DNA of 6,719 nucleotides from JAAYAY01 sp964429355 (lineage in GTDB: Bacteria; Planctomycetota; Planctomycetia; Pirellulales; Thermoguttaceae): positions 1-6,719 of the forward strand of contig CAYSCH010000469.1 of assembly GCA_964429355.1 (NCBI GenBank), read 5' to 3'. Each line of letters opens with the position of its first letter. The stretch's first letter is position 1. A program made the position numbers and the translations under genes. The notes below the pieces were generated by a model. The model was not told the origin of the DNA. It made no database searches and saw only the letters and a list, made by a program, of their open reading frames with translations. This document shows positions 1 to 5,697 of this stretch, piece after piece.

Positions 1-2477
1 TCCTGTTTGCCGTTCGCAAACCCAGCATCGACGGCCACTGGTACGCCAGCATTGCCTACTACTCGACAGACCAGTGCCGGACCACCTTTCCCATGAATTC
101 CGGCGGCAAACTGTGCATCTACAACGTCAAGACCAAACAGGTTCGAACCATCTTTGAGGATCCCGAAGGCAATATTCGGGACCCGCAGATTCATTACGAT
201 GCCAGCAAGCTCGTATTCGCCTATCTGCCGAAAGGAAAGCGGCATTACAGTCTCTACGAAATCAACCTCGACGGCTCCGGCCTCGTGCAACTCACCGGTA
301 AGGGAGAGGATGTCTCGCCCGGAATGGAGGACTACCAGAAATTTTCCCCGCCCGGATGGGACGATTTCGAACCGACCTATCTTCCGGATGGGCAGATCAT
401 CTTCTGTTCCACCCGGGCCAACCGCTACGTGCAATGCTGGATGACGCAGGTAGGCACGCTCTACAAGTGCGGCGCCGACGGGGGCAACATCCGCGTGCTG
501 TCGGCCAATATCGAGCACGACAACACACCCTGGGTTCTTGCCAATGGCCAGGTCGCCTACATGCGATGGGAGTATGTGGACCGCTTCCACATGGGCTACC
601 ATCATCTCTGGTCGATGAACCCCGACGGCACTCGCCAGATGGTCCTCTACGGCAACCAGATCAACACGGGCACGATCCTGGCTCCCAAGCCGGTCCCGCA
701 CAGCCCGAAACTCGTCGTGACCTGGTCCCCCGGCCACGGAATGCGCGAACATTACGGGAGAATCGCGCTGGTCGATCCTCGCCTCGGCCCCGACGACCCT
801 CAGGGGGTTCAGTACATCAGCAAGTCCAACATCCATTGCGATCCCTGGGCATTCAGCGAGAGCCACTTCCTGGTCGCCAACAAGGCGGCAATCGAACTGA
901 TGAACAACCAGGGCGAGACAGAGCTGCTCTACCACTTGCCGGAAGAACTGGCCAAGGCGGGATACTGGATCGGCGAACCGCGACCGGTGATGCCGCGCGA
1001 GCGGGAACCGGTGATCGCCGACCAGACCGCACCCTCGGCCGCCTACGGAACCCTGGCCCTGGCAAATATCTACCGGGGCCGCAAAATGAAGAACGTCCCC
1101 CCGGGCACGGTCAAGAACCTGCTCGTCTACGAGGTGCTGCCCAAGCCGATCAACTACGCCGGTGCCATGTCCGAGATGTCGGCGGGCGGCACGTTCTCCG
1201 TCGAGCGGCTGATCGGATCCGTCCCGGTCTCGGAAGAAGGGAGCGCCTGTTTCAAGCTGCCCGCCCTGCGCAGTTTTCTGTTCCTCGCCATGGACGCGAA
1301 AGGACACTGCGTCAAACGCATGCACTCCTTCACATCGGTCATGCCCGGTGAAACGACCACCTGCGTCGGCTGCCACGAGCAGCGGACCGAAGCGCCTGGT
1401 GCCGAGGATCGCGACAAGTTGCTGCGGGTGATGAGCACTCGCCCCGTCGATCCCGAGCCGGTAACGGGCGTGCCCGAAATCTTCGATTATCTCCGCGACA
1501 TTCAGCCGATTCTGGACAAGCATTGCCTCGAGTGCCACAACCACGATCGCGAGGAGGGCGGTTTCAACATCTCCGGCCACTGGGGACCGCTCTACCCGAT
1601 CGGCTATATCCAGATGTCCTGGCGGCAGCTTTTCGGCGACAACCGGATTATTTTGCCCTATGAAGAACTCAGCAAGAGCAATTTTGAACCCTACCAGATC
1701 GGCACCGGCTCCAGCCGCCTGCTGAAACTGATCGAAGAGCGCCACGGCGATGTCAACATGCCGGAGAGCGAACAGAAGATCGTTCGCTACTGGCTCGACG
1801 CCGGCGCCAACCACGCGGGAACCTATGCGGTCAACAGCCACGGCACGATCGGCTTCTACGAGCTCAGCGTCAACGTTCGCAACGACAAGGACTGGCCGGA
1901 GACCCAGGCGATGGTGGAGGTGATGAACCGCCGCTGCGACCGGTGCCACGCGGCGACGGAGGCGGAGAAACAGATCGGCACGTACAAGCTCCCGGCGCAC
2001 TTTTACGCCCGTTACTATCCGCCGGATGAATTCCAGAAGAACCGGTACGTCGCCCACACGATGTCGGAAGACGGTGGCCGCTTCAATCGGCATCTGATCT
2101 ACAACCTGTCGTATCCGGAACTGTCGAAAGCCGCCCGCGCGCCGCTGGCCAAGACGGCCGGCGGATTGGGGGTGTGCGAGGCCAAGTCGGGCGAAGCGGT
2201 GTTCAAGGACAAGACCGATCCCGATTACCGGGCGATCGTTGCCGCCGTCGCCCGCGGCCGCCGGCACATTCTGGAAGAGAACAACCGCTTCTGCATGATC
2301 AATCCGAGCCCGAACAACGGCGAGAACTGCCCCGAGCGGTTCGTTCCCCGCCGCGATTACGTCCGCGAAATGATCCGCTACGGCGTGCTGCCGGTGGACC
2401 ACGACTTCAACGCGTCGGTCGATCCGTTCGCGATGGACCAGGCGTACTGGAAGACGTTCTGGTACACGCCGAAGTAG
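1..2477 (+). CDS. HzsA-related multihaem c-type protein with PD40/TolB-like propeller (5' partial)
   Basis: The frame is open from base 3 with no stop, so the gene begins before the window; the ATG at 93 is internal. About 824 residues are visible, ending at TAG 2475-2477. Numbering from that Met, the N-terminal half looks like a beta-propeller of PD40/TolB-like blades, with FEPTYLPDG at 92-100 and LWSMNPDGT at 172-180. Three c-type haem motifs follow: CVGCH (424-428), CLECH (478-482) in a DIQPIL...C..CH setting, and CDRCH (615-619). The C-terminus has the YVREMIRYGVLP-type ending common in planctomycete relatives of hydrazine synthase alpha. Covalent haem implies Sec export and action outside the cytoplasmic membrane; the signal peptide would lie upstream of the window. 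The family link is from memory of the domain layout, and the reaction is unknown. True hydrazine synthase is unlikely: three haem motifs rather than two, and no Tyr four residues after any motif His. Electron transfer or a redox enzyme is plausible. Confidence 0.85.
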   Translation, partial: LFAVRKPSIDGHWYASIAYYSTDQCRTTFPMNSGGKLCIYNVKTKQVRTIFEDPEGNIRDPQIHYDASKLVFAYLPKGKRHYSLYEINLDGSGLVQLTGKGEDVSPGMEDYQKFSPPGWDDFEPTYLPDGQIIFCSTRANRYVQCWMTQVGTLYKCGADGGNIRVLSANIEHDNTPWVLANGQVAYMRWEYVDRFHMGYHHLWSMNPDGTRQMVLYGNQINTGTILAPKPVPHSPKLVVTWSPGHGMREHYGRIALVDPRLGPDDPQGVQYISKSNIHCDPWAFSESHFLVANKAAIELMNNQGETELLYHLPEELAKAGYWIGEPRPVMPREREPVIADQTAPSAAYGTLALANIYRGRKMKNVPPGTVKNLLVYEVLPKPINYAGAMSEMSAGGTFSVERLIGSVPVSEEGSACFKLPALRSFLFLAMDAKGHCVKRMHSFTSVMPGETTTCVGCHEQRTEAPGAEDRDKLLRVMSTRPVDPEPVTGVPEIFDYLRDIQPILDKHCLECHNHDREEGGFNISGHWGPLYPIGYIQMSWRQLFGDNRIILPYEELSKSNFEPYQIGTGSSRLLKLIEERHGDVNMPESEQKIVRYWLDAGANHAGTYAVNSHGTIGFYELSVNVRNDKDWPETQAMVEVMNRRCDRCHAATEAEKQIGTYKLPAHFYARYYPPDEFQKNRYVAHTMSEDGGRFNRHLIYNLSYPELSKAARAPLAKTAGGLGVCEAKSGEAVFKDKTDPDYRAIVAAVARGRRHILEENNRFCMINPSPNNGENCPERFVPRRDYVREMIRYGVLPVDHDFNASVDPFAMDQAYWKTFWYTPK

Positions 2478-2559
2478 CACCTGGGCCGAGGAGACGGCCG
2501 CCCCGGCACGCGCGGCGACTGGCCCCGCGGAGGTTGTTCAGCCTCTTCGGCGCGCTGGG
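2478..2559. other. Convergent intergenic spacer
   Basis: This 82-base stretch lies between the stop of the haem protein gene (+) and the stop of the serine hydrolase gene (-). It is very GC-rich and holds only short potential stems, such as a GCCGC/GCGGC pair and a GAGG/CCTC pair. No stem is followed by a T-run on either strand, so a classical intrinsic terminator is not supported. Rho-dependent or structure-only termination of the two converging transcripts would have to act here. Confidence 0.6.
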
Positions 2560-3893
2560 TCAGTTCTCCACTGCGTCACACGCCAACCGCAGATACCCTT
2601 CGTAGTCCCAGTTCCCGCTGCCGCCGGTCTGGCGGGTGATCACCAGGTCCAGGCTGGGGACAAAGGCCAGCAACTGCCCGCCGGAACCGGGTTTGAAACG
2701 GGCGTCCGGCGGAATGCCCTTGCCCCGCCCATCGGTCAGCCGCGCCGGCAACTCCCAGCCGTGCGAAAACGATTCCGCGGCCCGGTTGAACCGAAGCTCC
2801 GGTTCCTTCACGTTGTGGGTCGGCGCAGCCGTTTCATCGACGAACCATTTCGGTACCACCTGTTTCTCCCGCCAGCGCCCTTCACGCAGCATGCAATACC
2901 CAATCCTTGCCAGATCGCGGGCCGGCATGCCGAGACCGTGCGACGGATGGCGCCCGTATCGCACGTCGCCGTCAGGGCCGCCGCCGTCGAAATACTCGAA
3001 CGTCCAATGCTCCACGCCGATCGGTTTGAACAAGGTCTCGATGGCGAACTGATCGTACGGCACGCCGGTCACATTCTCGCAAACCAGCGAGGCATGGTAG
3101 AGTGCGAACGACGAGTAGCCGCATTTCGTGCCCGGGTCGAAGGCAAGTTGAGCGGTGAGGGGGTCGCCGTCGTGGCCGAGCACGTGTTGCCACGGTCCCT
3201 GATTTCTAGCCCCGGTCGCCTCCGGCGTGATTCCCGAAGTGTGGTTCAGGAGTTGCCTCACCGTGATCTGCGCCTTGCGAGAATCGCTCAGGGGCTGCGC
3301 CTGGGGGATGAAACGGAATGCCGGGTCGTCGAACGTCATCTTCTTCGGCGTAAGTCCCTGCCGGCTCCTCTCGGCGGCAATCGCCAGGACGGTCGCACAC
3401 ACGGCCTTCGAAACCGACGCGACTCGACGATCGTCTGTCTTGGCGCTGTTGCCCCGCTCGACTTCAAGCACGATNNNNNNNNNNNNNNNNNNNNNNNNNN
3501 NNNNNNNNNNNNNNNNNNNNNNNNNNNNNNNNNNNNNNNNNNNNNNNNNNNNNNNNNNNNNNNNNNNNNNNNNNCGACTCGACGATCGTCTGTCTTGGCG
3601 CTGTTGCCCCGCTCGACTTCAAGCACGATATAACCCCGACGAATCACCACGGCGGCAAAGTCGCGGTTGTCGCTCTTGAGGAGCCATTCCTTGAGGGTAA
3701 TCAGCTTCGCTGCATCCATGCCCGCGATCTGTCGGACGTCATCCGGCTCGCTCAGCTTTCGCCAGCCTCCGGCCGACTCAGGCGGAGGAAAGTAGTCGTC
3801 GGGCTGCGAACTGCTAACACCCGGCACGCCGGCTGCCAGCACGGCAGCAAATATCACCGCCCGAATTGCCGAACGCGAGAATATGCTTGACAT
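2560..3893 (-). CDS. Secreted serine hydrolase, beta-lactamase/CubicO fold (interrupted by assembly gap)
   Basis: The gene is split by 100 Ns. Collapsing the 55-base duplicate around them gives one frame of 392 residues, with its stop (TGA) at 2562-2560. The N-terminus looks like a Sec signal peptide: MSSIFSRSAIR, then a hydrophobic AVIFAAVLAAG stretch, with cleavage probably near VSSSQ. Beta-lactamase-family (PF00144) marks follow: the nucleophile motif SVSK (108-111), TVRQLLNHTSGI (159-170), PG-x4-YSS (202-210; the usual form is YxN), a GMPARDLARIG helix, and GSGGQ (351-355) followed by FVPSLDLV. Family members hydrolyse esters, amides or peptides such as 6-aminohexanoate oligomers; the substrate cannot be told from sequence. 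An in-frame ATG at 3908 would add five residues. Neither start has a good Shine-Dalgarno, and the frame stays open further upstream, so the start rests on the signal peptide. It follows the glycosidase-like gene on the same strand, but the spacing of more than 300 bases suggests separate transcription. Confidence 0.85.
3420..3474 (+). repeat. Left copy of 55-base exact duplicate flanking the gap
   Basis: It begins CGACTCGACGATCG and ends TCAAGCACGAT, and is identical base for base to 3575-3629. The match starts at 3420 and stops exactly at the first N, as expected of two contig ends sharing a fixed-length overlap and not of a biological repeat. It encodes serine hydrolase residues of about 89-106 (IVLEVE...DDRRV) on the minus strand. 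Confidence 0.97.
3475..3574. other. Assembly gap of 100 Ns
   Basis: Exactly 100 Ns, a conventional placeholder for a gap of unknown size. It falls inside the serine hydrolase gene next to the codons for its SxxK motif. The sequence on its two sides overlaps by 55 identical bases, so the true gap length is most likely negative and no sequence is missing. Confidence 0.97.
3575..3629 (+). repeat. Right copy of 55-base exact duplicate flanking the gap
   Basis: It starts at the first base after the N block and matches 3420-3474 exactly over 55 bases; the sequence beyond 3629 (ATAACCCC) occurs only on this side. Merging the two copies keeps the serine hydrolase in frame: 1334 bases minus 100 Ns minus 55 gives 1179, which is 393 codons including the stop. 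Confidence 0.97.
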
Positions 3894-3908
3894 GCCAGAG
3901 GCTTGCAT

Positions 3909-4213
3909 GGGGGGCAGAGAAGATCGTTGGCCAATAATTGCTGAAACGGGAAGCAGGCACCGGAAGAACTTGGTACTGCTGTAAGGCAATCGAAAAAACG
4001 CACGCTTGGAACAGCCGCAAGAAGATGTTTCCAGCAGAGCACATTCGTGCGGCGTGGAGTGTACTTGAACGCGAAGGTTGGCTCGGAGACAATCTGCCGC
4101 CGGAAACCGTCGGCCGTCAGCAATAGATCGTTGAGCCTTGTTGACTTGAGATCGCGATAGGCTATTCGTCCCCGAACCGGCTGAGTATTCCGCGCACCAC
4201 TGCATGGTTCCTA
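3909..4213. other. Intergenic region between the glycosidase-like and serine hydrolase genes
   Basis: About 305 bases without a convincing gene, visibly less GC-rich than the flanking coding sequence. On the plus strand a TTG-initiated 62-codon frame (3938-4126) runs through it, preceded directly by an in-frame stop and without a ribosome binding site. Its C-terminal half (AAWSVLEREGWLGD) looks protein-like but I cannot assign it, and it could be chance or a decayed remnant. A possible hairpin sits at 4096-4114 (8-bp stem with one mismatch, loop AAA). A T6 run on the minus strand (3998-3993) has no good stem before it. The serine hydrolase promoter should lie here, but I see no clear -35/-10 pair. 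Confidence 0.5.
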
Positions 4214-5644
4214 TCACTCGAGGTGATTGAGGTATAGTACTGCATCGCCATCCAGCGGTGCTTTGAACTGCCGGTTCCCTCCGCCGTCGACCGGCTTGCC
4301 GGCAATCGTTTTGCCGCTCGAGGGATCGATCCACTGGAGGGCGAAGCGGCCGGCCGCATCGCCGAGCGAGACCCTGGCTATCGCGCTAGCCGGGACGTAC
4401 ACCACATAGGCCTTGCCGGGATGTGCCAGGCAATACTTTGTGGACGCGAGCTCGTCGTGCGGAGCCATCGCTGCCAGGTCCAACCGGTCGGCCAGGCGAC
4501 GGGCGTGGCCCAGGGCCAGGCGGATCGGCTCCCACTGCGGATCGAACGGCTTGCCGAGCACGGTTCCGTCGTAGGGGTCCATGAACAGCGGGTTGTGGCC
4601 CCGCAGGAGGCTCTTCCAGACCCACGTCCCGTTGCCGCCCACGCCCCATACGTGGTCGGTGTCGAGGAGGCTGACTTTCTTGCCATCCCACGCGGGCGGG
4701 TCGTCGCCATAGCCGTCGTTTCGCCCGGGCGAGATCCAGTCGGCCGGGCTGGCCAGCATGCTCTCAAGCTCCTCCGAGCCATGGCCGGTAATTCCAATGG
4801 GATGCTGCCGGGGTTTGTCCTTCTGGTGCCTGCGCACCGTTTCGACGACCCACCAGTCCCACTTGGGTTCGCCTCCTTCGTTGATCACCTCGTAGAGCAC
4901 ATTATCCAGATCGTTGACCGTGTCGACGACCTTGCGGATGTAGGCGGCCTGAAATTTGTTGACGGAAGGATGGGCCAGGTTGTGCACCTTCTCCTTGGCA
5001 TCGATGCCGTTGGCGTTGTTGTCGGGGTGGAAGGGATGGCTGCGCCAGGCCCAGGCGTCCATGGTGCCGCGGCGGCGATTGCCGTGAAACATTCCCCAAC
5101 CTTCGAACAGCATCACGGAAACGTAAATGCCCCGCCGGCCTGCCGCACTGACCCTTGTCCGCAACCGATCGAAATAGGCGGGGTTGAACTGCGTCAGATC
5201 GAACCGGGGCTTGCCGTCGATCGCCACCCCGGCACCAGTACGCGCCCAGGGCAGGGGGGCGGCATGATGGATGAAATCCTTGCCCAGCCCGCCGTTGGCC
5301 CGGGTATCCCAAAGGGTTGAATCCCAGGCCCAGAGGCGGATGAAGTTGTGCCCATAGCGGTCGAGGAAATCGAGATACCCTTCGAAGTCGAAGGCCTCGG
5401 GCGGGTCGCTGCGCCCCATGTCGACCAGGCTGTTCCAGGTGTGCGAGCCGACCAGCAGAACCTCCCGGCCGGCCGCATCGCAGAAGTAGCGCGGGTTTTT
5501 CGCCGAAACTCGCAAGGGTCCGGTGGCAGGTCGAGCTGGGGCTTTCTGCTGGCCAAAGATCGACAGCGCGGACAAACCGGACGACAGGCAAACGGCCAGC
5601 GCGCTGGACTGGCCTGTGCGAGCCAGGAATTCACGGCGATTCAT
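4214..5644 (-). CDS. Tat-exported glycoside-hydrolase-like protein with C-terminal collagen-binding-type beta-domain
   Basis: A complete 476-residue protein. The start at 5644 is chosen because it opens directly on a twin-arginine signal, MNRREFLARTG, followed by a hydrophobic stretch to about residue 31, with GGAGG lying 12 bases upstream. The frame stays open to 5818, but that extension is Arg-rich and overlaps the preceding gene. After the signal, VGSHTWNSLVDMG (65-77) and a barrel-like region follow, with FIRLWAWD (101-108), YEVINEGG (251-258, candidate acid/base Glu256) and SLLDTDHVWG (325-334, candidate second carboxylate Asp328 or Asp330). Residues of about 412-474 (AYVVYVP...ALQWIDPSSGK...F.AP.DGDAVLYL) resemble the putative collagen-binding domain often attached to DUF4038/apiosidase-like glycosidases. 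I infer an extracytoplasmic glycosidase of unknown substrate. It lies 53 bases after the DUF4838 gene on the same strand, probably in one operon. Confidence 0.85.
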   Translation of the reverse strand: MNRREFLARTGQSSALAVCLSSGLSALSIFGQQKAPARPATGPLRVSAKNPRYFCDAAGREVLLVGSHTWNSLVDMGRSDPPEAFDFEGYLDFLDRYGHNFIRLWAWDSTLWDTRANGGLGKDFIHHAAPLPWARTGAGVAIDGKPRFDLTQFNPAYFDRLRTRVSAAGRRGIYVSVMLFEGWGMFHGNRRRGTMDAWAWRSHPFHPDNNANGIDAKEKVHNLAHPSVNKFQAAYIRKVVDTVNDLDNVLYEVINEGGEPKWDWWVVETVRRHQKDKPRQHPIGITGHGSEELESMLASPADWISPGRNDGYGDDPPAWDGKKVSLLDTDHVWGVGGNGTWVWKSLLRGHNPLFMDPYDGTVLGKPFDPQWEPIRLALGHARRLADRLDLAAMAPHDELASTKYCLAHPGKAYVVYVPASAIARVSLGDAAGRFALQWIDPSSGKTIAGKPVDGGGNRQFKAPLDGDAVLYLNHLE

Positions 5645-5697
5645 GGTGAAACTCGTCCTCCACGTATGCGTCTTGGTTCCGTGCGCGATCTTGTCAC
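5645..5697 (-). other. 53-base intra-operon spacer
   Basis: A short gap between the TAG of the DUF4838 gene and the ATG of the Tat protein gene on the same strand. It contains the GGAGG element and no hairpin with a T-run, which fits co-transcription of the two genes. Confidence 0.5.
5657..5661 (-). promoter_or_regulatory. Shine-Dalgarno-like GGAGG of the Tat protein gene
   Basis: GGAGG on the minus strand ends 12 bases before the ATG at 5644. The spacing is a little long, but it is the only recognisable ribosome-binding sequence near a start in this window. It supports the Tat-signal start over the longer open frame to 5818. Confidence 0.5.

Noticed and set aside
356..1351. Long plus-strand frame of 331 codons overlapping the haem protein gene
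   Set aside because: Arg/Pro/Gly-rich composition without domain motifs, and fully covered by the well-supported haem protein frame; a GC-rich shadow.
1..2477. Bona fide hydrazine synthase subunit alpha (anammox)
   Set aside because: Three CxxCH motifs, no Tyr at the +4 position after a haem-motif His, and no hydrazine synthase beta/gamma genes in view.
3420..3629. Biological direct repeat or insertion target duplication
   Set aside because: The copies stop exactly at the N block on both sides, are identical over 55 bases, and merging them restores the gene; this is an assembly signature.
2761..3633. Plus-strand frame of 290 codons antisense to the serine hydrolase and running through the Ns
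   Set aside because: The opposite strand carries the complete set of serine hydrolase motifs; this frame only exists because stop codons are rare in GC-rich sequence.
4096..4114. Hairpin GCCGCCGG-AAA-CCGTCGGC as a terminator of the Tat protein gene
   Set aside because: One stem mismatch and no T-run follows on either strand; it is about 100 bases past the stop codon.
4141..4168. Plus-strand promoter TTGACT - 16 bases - TATTCG
   Set aside because: The -10 matches the consensus at only three positions, and it would point antisense into the Tat protein gene with no gene to serve.
4213..4227. ATCAC-TCGAG-GTGAT hairpin overlapping the stop codon of the Tat protein gene
   Set aside because: Only a five-base stem with no T-run after it; too weak to call a terminator.
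4421..5320. Plus-strand frame of 299 codons antisense to the Tat protein gene
   Set aside because: No recognisable domain, and it lies opposite a frame with a clear Tat signal and barrel motifs.
4347..5481. 16-base direct repeat CGGCCGGCCGCATCGC at 4347-4362 and 5466-5481
   Set aside because: Both copies encode DAAGR within the same protein in a GC-rich codon context; most likely coincidence.
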